Position numbers and translations under genes: made by a program. A stretch of DNA of 38,008 nt, from assembly GCA_903899985.1 (NCBI GenBank), contig CAIULL010000225.1, forward strand, positions 1 to 38,008, read 5' to 3'. The stretch is from an uncultured Schlesneria sp. GTDB taxonomy: Bacteria > Planctomycetota > Planctomycetia > Planctomycetales > Planctomycetaceae. Below the pieces are notes generated by a model. That model had not been told where the DNA came from and ran no database searches. It saw nothing but the letters and a program-made list of their open reading frames with translations. How positions within the stretch are numbered: the stretch's first letter is position 1; each line of letters starts with the position of its first letter. Below, piece by piece: positions 8,558 through 18,449 of this stretch.

Positions 8558-9430
8558 ATGCAATTGATCATCGACAATTTGAGTAAAACCTATCCTGGAG
8601 GAGTTCGCGCACTCGATCAGATTTCGCTCGTCATTTCCAAAGGAATGTTCGGGCTACTTGGCCCGAATGGTGCCGGTAAATCAACGTTGATGCGCACGAT
8701 TGCCACGTTGCAGACCGCAGACTCGGGAACGATCCGTTTAGGGGACATCGACGTTCTAAACGAAAAAAACCGAATCCGACAAATCCTGGGATATCTGCCG
8801 CAGGAGTTTGGTGTTTATCCGCGGACCAGCGCCGTCACCTTGTTAATGCACCTGGCAACCTTGAAAGGAGTCGGCAGTGGCCACCGGGATCGACGCGAAG
8901 TTGTCGAAACGCTGTTGGAACGAGTGAATCTGTCCGACGTCCGAAACAAGGCAGTCAGCACGTTCTCAGGAGGAATGCGCCAGCGGTTCGGGATTGCTCA
9001 GGCATTACTTGGCGACCCCCAGCTGCTGATTGTGGACGAGCCAACTGCCGGCTTAGATCCGGGAGAACGCAATCGGTTTTATAATCTGCTCGCGGAAGTC
9101 GGTGAAAATATCATCGTTATTTTGTCGACGCATATCGTACAGGACGTCAAAGAACTCTGTACCCAAATGGCGATCATCAATAAAGGTCGCTTGCTTTACA
9201 GTGGTTCGCCCGCTGATGCCGAGAACCTGCTTGCCGGCAAAGTCTGGTTTCAATCGATGAGTAAGCAGCAACTTGCGCATCGCGATTGGAAGCAATCGAT
9301 TCTTTCGACCAAATTGGTTGCGGGAAGTCCCTCAGTGCGGATTTATAGCGAGTCCGACCCTGGAAACGGTTTTCAAATCGCGACGCCGGATCTTGAGGAT
9401 GTCTTTTTCTCGTACCTGTCACACGCGTAG
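8558..9430 (+). CDS. ABC transporter ATP-binding protein
   Basis: ATPase subunit of an ABC-2-type system. Walker A is G-P-N-G-A-G-K-S-T (35-43), the signature is F-S-G-G-M-R-Q-R, and Walker B is L-L-I-V-D-E-P-T-A-G-L-D-P, followed by the switch histidine in L-S-T-H-I-V. The Q-loop lies in L-P-Q-E-F-G-V-Y-P. The ATG at 8558 (M-Q-L-I-I-D-N-L) matches the usual start of such proteins; the open frame extends upstream to TTG 8456 but that part looks non-coding. The C-terminal 70 residues are the usual extension of exporter ATPases. It is followed 83 nt later by its membrane partner, a permease fused to an M1 peptidase. Confidence 0.93.
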   Translation: MQLIIDNLSKTYPGGVRALDQISLVISKGMFGLLGPNGAGKSTLMRTIATLQTADSGTIRLGDIDVLNEKNRIRQILGYLPQEFGVYPRTSAVTLLMHLATLKGVGSGHRDRREVVETLLERVNLSDVRNKAVSTFSGGMRQRFGIAQALLGDPQLLIVDEPTAGLDPGERNRFYNLLAEVGENIIVILSTHIVQDVKELCTQMAIINKGRLLYSGSPADAENLLAGKVWFQSMSKQQLAHRDWKQSILSTKLVAGSPSVRIYSESDPGNGFQIATPDLEDVFFSYLSHA

Positions 9431-9513
9431 ACGAATCGTTTCATCCGAACCCAAAATCCTCATCATTACATTCAACGTGACCCCCGTCGCGTTATCAGAA
9501 AAAAGCCTGACCT

Positions 9514-12500
9514 ATGCTGCGTGAGTTCTTCCGATTCGAATTGTTTTACTGGCTGCGCGGATGGATGATTTACATCTTTTTAGCAATCTTCGTGGTGTTG
9601 TTCGGGTTCGCATCAGGATCAGATTTTGTTCAGGTCGGCGGCCCGATTGGAAACACCTACAAGAACGCACCCTTTGTCATTGCGATGTGGTATGCGTCAG
9701 CCAGTATTTTGACCTGCTTTATGGCGGCAGCGGTCTACGACTCGTCCGCATCGCGCGATTTCAGTTGCAAGATGTCCGACATCCTGTTCAGCAAGCCCTT
9801 AAATAAATGGGGATTTCTGACAGGAAGATTCCTGGCCGCCACGTTGATTGCCATGTTGCCAGCGTTAGGAATTTCTCTGGGAGTCATCATTGCCAGGCTT
9901 TGTCATTGGTCGGATGTAACCCGCTGGGGACCGTTTCATGTCATGGATCATCTTCTGCCCAACCTGGTATTCACAATTCCCAATACCCTGCTTTTAGGGT
10001 CGATCGTCTTTGCAATTGCCATAGTCACTCGCAACACACTTTATTCATTTCTGGGTGTTCTGTTACTGCTGGTGGCCTATGCCGCGTCCCAGACAATCGC
10101 CGGAAAGCTCGATTTTGAAACTCTCACCTGCTGGATCGATCCCTTTGGGGCGGCACCATTCGAAGTGGCGACAAAGTATTGGACTGTCGACGAACGCAAT
10201 ACGAAATCAATTCCCCTTACTCCATTGCTTTTAGGAAATCGCGCTTTATGGCTGGCGATTTCCGCATTGATCTTCGTCGTTGCCGGTCGACTTTTCAGTT
10301 TTGAAAGCCGAACCCGCTCCGACACAAGGAAGCGCAAAAGTTCGAAACCTGTTCCAACAAAACAGCTCGATATTCAATTATTCGAGCAATCGGTCGAGAT
10401 TCCCAGGCGAACGCCGTCTCCGTCGTGGGCCTCGCAACTTGCTTCGATGCTTCGATCGGATTTGTCGAGTATGTTCGGCAGTTCGACGTTTATCGTTATC
10501 GTGGCCTTTGCGATTCTCAACACCGCAGCAAGCCTGTTTCTTGGCAGTAGCGGCGACGTTGTGTTTGGTGGATCGTCATTTCCCGTGACCTACAAGATGG
10601 TCGATGCGATTACAGGCTCGCTGGTGGTTTTTCCAATTGCGATTATTACCTATTTCACCGGCGTCTTGATCTGGCGTGATCGCGACTGCTTATTTCATGA
10701 AATCGTGGGAGCAACGCCGACAGCCAACAGTGTCTTTGTCGTCTCTCGAGTAATTTCCATGATCATCACGGTCCTGGTGATTGTATTGATTGGTATCGGA
10801 CTTGGCTGTTTATACCAATGGACGCAGGGTTACGCCCGATTTCAGCTGTCCGTCTATTTCCAGGAACTGATCGCCATCCAGGGAATGCGATTTGCCTTCC
10901 TGATTGTGCTGGGCTTGCTGGCTCATACGCTGGCTGCGAATAAGTACGTCGGGTATGCAATTTTTGTGTTGTTCATCGTCATCAACGCGTTTGTGTGGCA
11001 AGGCCTGCGTTGGGAATCCCTTCTTTTGCGTTTTGGCTCCTTGCCACGACATGTCTATTCCGACATGTTTGGTATCGCCCCGTATCAACCTGGCTTGATT
11101 GCCTTCGCGGTTTACTGGAGCTGTGTTTCCTGCTTGCTGCTGTGGCTCTGTACGATCGCCATGCACCGAGGTGTTGCCGCGAAATTGCGTTCTCGACTGG
11201 CCGAAGGACTTCCGGCCACATCGCTTCGTGCACGCGGATTTGCGGTGCTCGCCCTTGTCGCTTCGGCGGGTATGGGAGCATGGCTTTACTATAACACGTT
11301 GATTCTGAATAAAGTGGTCGGAGCACCGGAACGTGAACGTCGGCAAATCGAATACGAGCGAACTTACGAAAAGATCGCTGCCATCGATCAACCCAAAATT
11401 CAATCGGTCAATTACGCGATCGACATCTTCCCCGAAACAAGGAATATGGTCGTCAAAGCGGAACAACGAATCGAAAACAAATCGACGGCTTCCATCGAGA
11501 CACTATATGTCAACGTCAGCCCAGACTTCAAAACAACGCTGGAGATCCCCGGCGCGAAATTAGAGAAGGACGACGATCGTCTTTGCGTCAGAACTTTCCG
11601 TCTGGAACCACCGCTGGAACCGGGTGCAAGCTTGACGATGAAATACACGGTCCAGAGCGATACGCGCGGCATCGAAAACAATGTCACCCAAAGCGTTCTC
11701 GTCCAGAATGGCACGTTTTTTAATAACGGCATCGCCCCTTCATTCGGATTTGATGCTGAGCGGCGACTGGTTCTCCCGAATCGACGCCGCAGTTTCGGTC
11801 TCAGTCCGATCGAACCGATTCCTGAACTCAATCGGGAATGCGGCCACGCGTGCAACGTGCACTATATTGCCAATGATTCCGACTGGGTCACCGTCGAAAC
11901 GGTGATCAGCACTTCTGCAGACCAGACGGCTGTCGCTCCCGGTTCATTGTTAGAAAAGTGGACGAAAGACGGACGGAATTATTTCCGCTATCGGCTCGAC
12001 CATCAATCACTGAATTTCTATTCGTTCATTTCCGCCAGGTACGAAGTGGCACGAGCGAAAGTGGGAGACGTCGATACCGAAGTCTATTACGACCCCGAAC
12101 ATCAATGGAACGTCGAAAAGATGTCGAGTGCGATTGCGGATACGCTCGATTACTGCACGACGAATTTCGGTCCGTACCGGCATCGCCAGGCGAGAATTAT
12201 CGAATTCCCGCGTGTGGCCAGCTTTGCTCAGGCATTCCCAGGAACCATGCCCTATTCGGAAAGCATCGGATTTATTGCGAATCTCGAAAAGCCCGATGAC
12301 ATTGATATGGTCACCTACATTGTCGCTCACGAGATGGCTCATCAATGGTGGGCACATCAAGTCATCGGGGCGAGAATGCAAGGTGCGACACTGTTATCGG
12401 AAACGATGGCACAGTATACGGCACTGATGGTAATGCGTCGCAAGTTTGGCGACGACATGATGCACAAGTTTCTGCGTTACGAAATGGATCGCTATCTGCG

Positions 12501-13128
12501 GTCGCGTGGTAAAGAAGAATTAAAGGAACGGCCGCTGATCCGAGTTGAACTCGAACAGGGGTACATTCATTACCAGAAAGGAAGCGTGGTTTTTTTCTAT
12601 CTGGCCGACATGATCGGCGAAGATCGTATCAACGCGGCGCTCAAAGATGTCGTGGCGACGTTTTCGTATCAAGGTCCGCCCTACCCCAACGCTTACGTGC
12701 TTGTTGACCGATTGAGAGAGCAGACCCCCGCAGATCTTCAGTATCTTATCAAAGATCTTTTTGAAGACATTACGCTTTTTGGAAATCGGACGCTCGACGC
12801 ATCTGTTATCAAATTGGACGACGGCAAGTTCCGAGTCAAGCTGGTTGTAGAATGCGAAAAACTCAAGGCAGATGAAAATGGGCATGAATCGACAGTCGAG
12901 ATGAATGACTGGATCGAAATCGGAGCCTTCGCAAAACCTGAATCCGGAAAACGCTACGGCCGACTTCTGCACAGAGAACGAAAACAACTGACGGCCGGTC
13001 GGCATGAGCTGGAATTCGTGCTGGACGACTTGCCCTATCAAGCCGGAATTGATCCAAGAAACATGCTGATTGATCGTGTGCCGAGCGATAATATGAAGAC
13101 AGTAACACTGAAAAATGACGGAAAATGA
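9514..13128 (+). CDS. ABC-2 permease fused to M1 aminopeptidase
   Basis: A 1204-residue two-part membrane protein. Residues 1 to about 600 contain two sets of roughly six transmembrane helices (about 15-260 and 325-600), like two ABC-2 permease halves joined. A further single helix (about 570-590) precedes an extracytoplasmic M1 gluzincin domain. The zinc site is H939-E-M-A-H943 with E963 in L-L-S-E-T-M-A-Q-Y; the spacing is one residue longer than classical HEXXH-X18-E, as is usual in this subfamily. The usual GAMEN substrate loop is replaced by P-G-T-M-P-Y-S-E. Such fusions are known in Bacteroidota and Planctomycetota; substrate unknown. It is cotranscribed with the upstream ATPase. Confidence 0.9.
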   Translation: MLREFFRFELFYWLRGWMIYIFLAIFVVLFGFASGSDFVQVGGPIGNTYKNAPFVIAMWYASASILTCFMAAAVYDSSASRDFSCKMSDILFSKPLNKWGFLTGRFLAATLIAMLPALGISLGVIIARLCHWSDVTRWGPFHVMDHLLPNLVFTIPNTLLLGSIVFAIAIVTRNTLYSFLGVLLLLVAYAASQTIAGKLDFETLTCWIDPFGAAPFEVATKYWTVDERNTKSIPLTPLLLGNRALWLAISALIFVVAGRLFSFESRTRSDTRKRKSSKPVPTKQLDIQLFEQSVEIPRRTPSPSWASQLASMLRSDLSSMFGSSTFIVIVAFAILNTAASLFLGSSGDVVFGGSSFPVTYKMVDAITGSLVVFPIAIITYFTGVLIWRDRDCLFHEIVGATPTANSVFVVSRVISMIITVLVIVLIGIGLGCLYQWTQGYARFQLSVYFQELIAIQGMRFAFLIVLGLLAHTLAANKYVGYAIFVLFIVINAFVWQGLRWESLLLRFGSLPRHVYSDMFGIAPYQPGLIAFAVYWSCVSCLLLWLCTIAMHRGVAAKLRSRLAEGLPATSLRARGFAVLALVASAGMGAWLYYNTLILNKVVGAPERERRQIEYERTYEKIAAIDQPKIQSVNYAIDIFPETRNMVVKAEQRIENKSTASIETLYVNVSPDFKTTLEIPGAKLEKDDDRLCVRTFRLEPPLEPGASLTMKYTVQSDTRGIENNVTQSVLVQNGTFFNNGIAPSFGFDAERRLVLPNRRRSFGLSPIEPIPELNRECGHACNVHYIANDSDWVTVETVISTSADQTAVAPGSLLEKWTKDGRNYFRYRLDHQSLNFYSFISARYEVARAKVGDVDTEVYYDPEHQWNVEKMSSAIADTLDYCTTNFGPYRHRQARIIEFPRVASFAQAFPGTMPYSESIGFIANLEKPDDIDMVTYIVAHEMAHQWWAHQVIGARMQGATLLSETMAQYTALMVMRRKFGDDMMHKFLRYEMDRYLRSRGKEELKERPLIRVELEQGYIHYQKGSVVFFYLADMIGEDRINAALKDVVATFSYQGPPYPNAYVLVDRLREQTPADLQYLIKDLFEDITLFGNRTLDASVIKLDDGKFRVKLVVECEKLKADENGHESTVEMNDWIEIGAFAKPESGKRYGRLLHRERKQLTAGRHELEFVLDDLPYQAGIDPRNMLIDRVPSDNMKTVTLKNDGK

Positions 13129-13600
13129 TCGCAGGAAGCCCGCATAACCACTCTTAAATTAAACAAAGCGAAAGCAACGAGAAGATCGGTCTTTTCCAAG
13201 TCACACATGCGGCTGGATTAAATTGACTCCCGAACTGGTATTTCCGGATGTCAGGTGTGACCGTGAAACATCTTCACGATGTTTATCATTCGATCACACC
13301 CGATCTCCGACTTTCCGACGCCGCCAAGGCCTTGAGACTCACAAGCACGCATTCGGACCAGTTGAATTACTTCCGCTGTGCGATTCCGCCGGAAACGAAT
13401 TACACTCGAAAATTCGAATGCGTTCTCCCAAAGGAATCGCATGGTGGACTGATAAAAGACATTTCAAACATTTGAAAGGCGTGCCTCAGACTCGTGTCCG
13501 GTCTGGGAAACCTTTCCCCGTATTGGAGCATGAGCCCGCCAGGGTCTCGTGCGCGGAATTCGTCGTAATTTTTTGTCGGACGAATTCGACTTGGTGTCGC
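13129..13600. other. Gene-free spacer with a hairpin beyond the lipoprotein gene
   Basis: No credible gene in 472 bp; several overlapping open frames lack ribosome sites or family features. A 9-bp inverted repeat, GAATTCGTC (13556-13564) with GACGAATTC (13579-13587), lies 14 nt past the stop of the minus-strand lipoprotein. It could end that transcript, although no T-run follows it. Confidence 0.45.
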
Positions 13601-13828
13601 TTACTTCTTAATTTTGCGTCCGGCGGGAAGAGTTACTGTATCCTTAATCACAGGCCCAGTGTGTTTGGCGTTCGATGCCACAGTCGCAGAATTGTCGCTG
13701 TCACTCTCGGACATGTCTTTAGCAAGTTCGAAGCCGCCAGAATTAGATGATCCGCAACCGATGAGGCTTGCGCCCAGTGCGAGAGTTACAAACGAAAAAT
13801 AGATGATCCGTGTTCGTTTTAAAATCAT
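13601..13828 (-). CDS. Small lipoprotein (planctomycete type)
   Basis: A 75-residue predicted lipoprotein. It has a basic N-terminus (K-R-T-R), a hydrophobic stretch, and a lipobox L22-I-G-C25 followed by S-S-N-S-G-G. The mature part is a short Ser/Asp-rich chain with a basic end (G-R-K-I-K-K) and no recognisable domain. Small lipoproteins of this sort often follow DUF1559 genes in planctomycetes, and here it is directly downstream of one on the same strand. A strong terminator lies between the two, so it may be made from read-through or its own promoter. AAGGTAC precedes the ATG as a weak ribosome site. Function unknown. Confidence 0.75.
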   Translation of the reverse strand: MILKRTRIIYFSFVTLALGASLIGCGSSNSGGFELAKDMSESDSDNSATVASNAKHTGPVIKDTVTLPAGRKIKK

Positions 13829-13966
13829 TTTTAGTACCTTGTTCGATTCGATGACAATGTTTTAAATTAAATAATCAATTGACGCGGCAACTTACTTGCT
13901 TGGGCAAGTTTGCGAGGTAAACCAAGCTGCGGCGAAGTTGACCTCGATCGTTCGATTGATCGCAAA

Positions 13967-14000
13967 AATGGTCTTCACAGAAGGCTCTGTGAAGACCATT
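13967..14000 (-). terminator. Strong intrinsic terminator after the DUF1559 gene
   Basis: A 14-bp perfect stem (13967-13980 with 13987-14000) has a 6-nt loop. On the minus strand it is followed by TTTTTGCG. It lies 55 nt beyond the DUF1559 stop and 139 nt before the lipoprotein start, so it should end most DUF1559 transcripts and separate expression of the two genes. Confidence 0.85.
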
Positions 14001-14054
14001 GACCGAATTGAGTTTGCAGCTGAGCAAGTTCTGATCAGCGATCAGAAAATCAAA

Positions 14055-15176
14055 TCAGAAGTCACCAGTCACCAAACCATCGTCACGACTGTGCAGCAAA
14101 CCGTACAAGCCATGAGTTGCCGGGTTCGCCGTGGTGGACTGTTGACTCGTTCCCAGCACAGCAGGATTCCAGTCACCGTCAGCGTTGATATTGTTGCTGA
14201 TGAATCGGACCGAGCCATCACCGAGCAAAAAGGTTGCTCCACCAATGTGAGCACTGTTGAATCCTTGACGATCAAGTCGCAGCACAGTCGTGTTGACTTC
14301 GTCGTATTCGTTTGTGTTTGGCGGAGCACGACCTGTCCGCACACAGCTTCCTAAGTGTAACGGAGGGAATGCCCAGGTTCCCCATGCATACGCCCCGTCT
14401 CCATTCGTGGAAGTTTCATTTTGAGTGTGTCCCGAGATTTCCCCGATCATGATGGTGTTGCTCAGTCCATCGGTCACGTCAGCGATTCTCGTGCAGTGCT
14501 GTTGGGAAAAAATGCCGCGAGTTTGAACCCCTTTGGAATCTGGTCCTCCTTCATTACAGATACCGGCAACGTAGCATCCGCCGAAATTGTTGTTGCCGTA
14601 GGTGCACGCGTAGCTGGAGTGCCCCATGGGCCAAGTTGGGCTCCCTTTCGGCGAGCCGGCGAATGAAACAGAGATACCTAGCGTATCGGAAGGGCAGACG
14701 AACGTGGGGAGTTTCGCTGTCCAACCATACGTCGAAGGACTGATGTTCGTCGTGTTACCGATCGGCGGGAAATTTGAATTGGATGGCCCGGATGCAAATC
14801 CATACCAGCCAAGAGCCGCCGCACTGGAATCCACAGTCGAGATCACATTGAACAAAGGAGCCTGATCAATCTGTGGCAGAATCATCGCTGACCACGAATA
14901 GCCCCAGGTGTTCATGTTCAACGTGCTTCCCGAACCTGACGGATTTCCGTACGTCAGCATGCAGGGAAATGTATTGTTGATTTCATGATAGTTGTGCAGA
15001 GCCAATCCAATCTGCTTCATGCTGTTTCTGCACGAAGTTCTACGAGCCGCCTCGCGAGCCTGCTGTACTGCAGGCAGAAGCAAGGCAATCAAAACCGCGA
15101 TGATCGCGATGACCACCAGCAGCTCTATCAGGGTAAAACCTGATGTGCGAAGACGATGTTTGCATTTTAAATCCAT
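14055..15176 (-). CDS. DUF1559 protein with prepilin-like N-terminus
   Basis: A planctomycete-expanded family of type II pseudopilin-like proteins of unknown function. The N-terminus has G13-F-T-L-I-E18 followed by a hydrophobic helix ([17 protein letters not shown]) and the conserved [11 protein letters not shown]. Prepilin peptidase would cut after G13. The DUF1559 body ends with [18 protein letters not shown], the usual C-terminal family signature. AAGGAG with 5-nt spacing precedes the ATG, so the start is secure. At 373 residues it has normal length. The USP-GspE ATPase 14 kb away is not evidence of a shared system. Confidence 0.95.
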   Translation of the reverse strand: MDLKCKHRLRTSGFTLIELLVVIAIIAVLIALLLPAVQQAREAARRTSCRNSMKQIGLALHNYHEINNTFPCMLTYGNPSGSGSTLNMNTWGYSWSAMILPQIDQAPLFNVISTVDSSAAALGWYGFASGPSNSNFPPIGNTTNISPSTYGWTAKLPTFVCPSDTLGISVSFAGSPKGSPTWPMGHSSYACTYGNNNFGGCYVAGICNEGGPDSKGVQTRGIFSQQHCTRIADVTDGLSNTIMIGEISGHTQNETSTNGDGAYAWGTWAFPPLHLGSCVRTGRAPPNTNEYDEVNTTVLRLDRQGFNSAHIGGATFLLGDGSVRFISNNINADGDWNPAVLGTSQQSTTANPATHGLYGLLHSRDDGLVTGDF

Positions 15177-16499
15177 GACGACTCCTTAAAAAAACGTGAC
15201 AGAAAAACATCTCGATGATCGAACGACCGAGATACACGACGAAATTGGAAGACTGCGAAGCGGCCCGGGGCAACGGTAGTCACGAGAAATGAGCTAAGCG
15301 AATGACCTACGAATATGAATTATTCTTAACACAATCAACTAAAATCCTGACAAATCCAGCAAATTCCAATAATTCGAGATCGTGATGACATTCCAGCCTC
15401 TAAAAAGACTGAAACAACTGTGACGAACGCAGTTAGCAATCAGTATGCCAAGTTACCTGGCAAGCAATGACGTTGACTCTGGGAGTCCCAATGGTCGAAA
15501 AAAGATCACAAATGTGAATCTATTATGAAGTTTTTGACTGAAGTAAGCTATTTCGTCTTAGGAGTTCGAGAACCAGAAATTATCCTGTTTTTAAGTGAGA
15601 TTTCAGTAGATGTGCACAAATTGAAATTCAAGCAGTGGCTCGACCTGAGTTGGAAAAACAATGTGCATTAATGCGCGGCTCTTCGAATTTTGAAGTCGAA
15701 TATTCACAAAATTGAAAAAACGGACGCAAAAACAATTGCTCGTAACTTCGGATTTATGAACTTTCCATCGAGACTTTGAGATTAAGATGTCTCCCGGACA
15801 ACGAACAATTGCCGCGCAGAGCAGATTGTTTCGTGTGCAAAAAGGAATTCAACCAACGCCATTTGGACCAGTTAAAAACCTCCAGACAACCAGATTATTG
15901 CCGGATTTCCACGAGACTCATTACTTCAGAAAACTGAAACGCAGAGAGAGACCTTCCAAGCAACGAACGTCGTGTAATGAAAGTGTCGCCGATACCTTGG
16001 AATCGTCCATCGAGGACGAACGCGTTGGCCAAAGTCTCCGGCAGAATTTCGTTCAGATCCCAAAGGATCGTTGCTTTCGATTGAGACTGCATTAAATCAA
16101 CGGAATCAAAACGCAATTTTCCGACATTTCAAACGAGAAATCGAAACCTGCTGGGAATGTCATTGAGGTTGGAACGCCTCTCATCATTCGCCGATCATGT
16201 GTTAAGAATCCGGGAATTGTTCGATTATAGCGATTTTAAGCTTTTTGATTGTCTCAAAATCCACTACAACGATCTGGCCGCTCTCCCCCAAAAAAATCAG
16301 GCGAACCTCCCTCGTTAAACGGACGTCAATAAGTTCGTGATCGTATGCGCGTCCTTACGAATCGCATCAGATCGCGAACTCGAAACGGAAAAAATCCGCA
16401 CCCGCGGTTTTTTCTGCCAAGATTTTCAATCGAGCTGCGAATAACAGTCCAGACGAATGCGCTCGCTGGTTATGTAGAGCTTCCTAAAGGTGCAAAGTA
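15177..16499. other. 1.3-kb gene-poor spacer
   Basis: A long, comparatively AT-rich region upstream of the DUF1559 gene. Two opposing open frames at 15787-16095 (+) and 15895-16116 (-) overlap; neither has a ribosome site or a family I recognise. The minus-strand frame has a somewhat protein-like composition and might be a decayed gene fragment. No transposon ends, tRNA or repeat array were seen. Confidence 0.45.
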
Positions 16500-16850
16500 A
16501 TGTGGACATCCAGGCTTCAGAAATGCAATATCAGCAATCCAGGTGCGGCAGAACTGCAAGTTCCAGCCGACCCGAAATTGTTATCGACGAGCGACGCGCT
16601 CGTCGCAACAAACGCTGACGCGTCATCCCACATCAGCTCTCGAAAGCGGATCGAAGTCGCGATCTTAATGGTGACTCTGGTTCTGCTTGTTTTTCAGGGG
16701 ATGACTTTTGCGTTTGTGAAACGAGTTGATGACAATCTTCAAACGATTATCCAGACTGACGGTTTCACGACAACCAGCGAAAGTAAAACCAACGAAGCGG
16801 TCCAACCCAAATTTCCCGGACATCGACAATCACTAAGCATTTCTCACTAA
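16500..16850 (+). CDS. Small single-pass membrane protein, unknown
   Basis: The predicted protein has 116 residues. Residues 1-46 are polar and low in charge. A basic patch S-R-K-R is followed by a clear transmembrane helix (51-73, I-E-V-A-I-L-M-V-T-L-V-L-L-V-F), then a short tail starting K-R-V-D-D. The flanking charges suggest an anchored protein. AAAGG about 10 nt before ATG 16500 is a plausible ribosome site. I recognise no family. It is isolated: 1.3 kb from the DUF1559 gene and 347 bp from the AAA gene, which converges on it. Codon use looks ordinary. It may be a real lineage-specific gene or a chance frame. Confidence 0.45.
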   Translation: MWTSRLQKCNISNPGAAELQVPADPKLLSTSDALVATNADASSHISSRKRIEVAILMVTLVLLVFQGMTFAFVKRVDDNLQTIIQTDGFTTTSESKTNEAVQPKFPGHRQSLSISH

Positions 16851-17197
16851 ATGCTCATATGACAAAGTTGAATGAGAAAACGGCTGGATCACTGCAAATG
16901 CGTTCAGCAAAACGACTGCAGGAACGAGGTCCAGATCATTCAACGTCGCTTCCGTTGACAACATCGATAAAAGCTGTGTGACGATGAGATTTCGAAATCA
17001 ACATCATTGAGGAATCCATCATGTCACCACGAAGGCATCTGGATGCAGCGCAGTGGGGAATGATGTCAGTGTCTTTGCCCACGGCTTTCCACACTGGCTG
17101 TGTCAGAAGCCGTCGAGACTTCTGACATCGGCAAATACGCCTTGAGACGGCAAATTTCCGTTGACCGAATCAAAGCGATCAGAATCAAAACGGCGAA
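16851..17197. other. Spacer with a hairpin beyond the AAA gene
   Basis: Convergent spacer of 347 bp. The only structure seen is a 9-bp perfect inverted repeat, TGTCAGAAG (17101-17109) with CTTCTGACA (17119-17127), 70 nt past the AAA stop. No T-run follows on either strand, so a terminator call is weak. Confidence 0.4.
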
Positions 17198-18169
17198 TCA
17201 CGAGTTATCGAAATCTTCGTCTTCATCCTCGTCCTCGACGTCGAAGTCAGGATGAAGCGGGTCGCTTGGATCGAAGAAGAAGTCGCCGAGTCCCATCGGC
17301 ATGGAGTTACCGCCGAGCGACTGTTGCCGACGTTTGGCGAGCGAATCGAGATCGCTGGCTCCCTCGCCAAGACAGTTCATCAACGCTTCCTGCCACAGTA
17401 GATCCTTACTTACCGGATGATCCTTATCTTGCGCCATACGTTTCATGGCATAGCGTAAGACATTGATGCCGTCACGCGTTGAAAAGTCGAGATTCAAGTC
17501 ATGCGATTGTTGTAGAAAGCTGACCGTCAGATTCAGCATTTCAGTTTCGGCAAACGGTAAATGAAATCGCAGGATGGACAACTCGTCGTCACGATTCGGA
17601 TGGCCGAGTGTGAGCGTCGGTTGCAGGCGACTCAAAATATAATCGGGGATCTCGAACGTTGATTCGTCATCGTTCATCGTCACGGCACAGCGGAAATCTG
17701 GATGAGCATGAATCGTGATTCCTGCAACAATCGATTCGACGTACCGGCGGTGATCGAGTAGCGGAGCAAGACTTGCCCACGATTTCTCGTTCATCCGGTT
17801 TCCCTCGTCGAGAATACAAATTCCACCACGGACCATGGCCGTCACGAGCGGCGAAGCATGATACTTAATCTGACCACTTTCCGCCAAAACGGGGGTGACA
17901 AGCAGATCTTCCGGTCGTGTATCCGCTGTACATTGATAAATGAAAAGATGCTGCTGACGAACTCGACCCGCGGAAATCGCGAGTGTCGTCTTTCCAATCC
18001 CCGGCGTCCCGACCAGGCGCGGTGAGAGCGGGAGATCCTTCGCGTCAACAACGAGCCAGCAAGCCAGCAACTGCTGAAGGATTTCACGCTGACCGATCCA
18101 TTCTCCTTCCGATGTATCAGGCTGACTCAAGTAAAGGCGAACCCCGTCGATTTCGATCGAGTCGATCAT
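17198..18169 (-). CDS. MoxR-like AAA ATPase
   Basis: An AAA+ ATPase of the MoxR/AAA_5 type, whose members usually act as chaperones assembling or activating VWA-domain proteins. Numbered from ATG 18169: Walker A is G54-T-P-G-I-G-K-T61 and Walker B is I-C-I-L-D-E with the following G-N-R-M. Sensor 1 is in C-A-V-T-M-N-D-D-E, and an arginine finger is probable in I-L-S-R-L-Q-P. The last 30 residues form a strongly acidic tail (runs of D and E), which is unusual. The frame opens at TTG 18217, but the ATG at 18169 is preferred. No VWA or DUF58 gene is adjacent; the only VWA gene here is 17 kb away. Confidence 0.8.
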   Translation of the reverse strand: MIDSIEIDGVRLYLSQPDTSEGEWIGQREILQQLLACWLVVDAKDLPLSPRLVGTPGIGKTTLAISAGRVRQQHLFIYQCTADTRPEDLLVTPVLAESGQIKYHASPLVTAMVRGGICILDEGNRMNEKSWASLAPLLDHRRYVESIVAGITIHAHPDFRCAVTMNDDESTFEIPDYILSRLQPTLTLGHPNRDDELSILRFHLPFAETEMLNLTVSFLQQSHDLNLDFSTRDGINVLRYAMKRMAQDKDHPVSKDLLWQEALMNCLGEGASDLDSLAKRRQQSLGGNSMPMGLGDFFFDPSDPLHPDFDVEDEDEDEDFDNS

Positions 18170-18449
18170 AAAGCGCGTTTCTTTCGTAAAATCATTGGCC
18201 GATGACCTGCAACTCAAGCTTTTGGAAAAGCGTTGCTCCCTCGTCGCTCACGACAGAGATATTCGATGCGAACAACAAGTGACTATTGTGGTCAGTTCTG
18301 CAACGGCCGACAAGTTGACCCGGCATCATCGTCGGTTGTGCGGGAGCACCACCAGGCGATGTCGGTCAATCAGAGGCGTAAGGCTTATCAAGACATTTGG
18401 CAATGCGCGAGAAGCCTGAAATTCCTAACACGAATAGATTTCTGATCAG

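Noticed and set aside
9514-13128. ABC permease/M1 peptidase fusion as a novelty
   Set aside because: This architecture is already known in Bacteroidota and Planctomycetota; the HEXXH-X19-E spacing is usual for that subfamily.
13223-13750. Plus-strand 175-residue open frame
   Set aside because: It overlaps the minus-strand lipoprotein gene, whose signal peptide and lipobox are convincing; the composition of this frame is not protein-like.
14055-15176. DUF1559 pseudopilin as a substrate of the USP-GspE ATPase
   Set aside because: The prepilin motif and the motor ATPase are both real, but they are 14 kb apart with no shared operon; DUF1559 genes are numerous in planctomycetes, so proximity means little.
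15787-16116. Opposing open frames of 102 and 73 residues
   Set aside because: They overlap each other, lack ribosome sites and match no family I recognise; at most a gene remnant.
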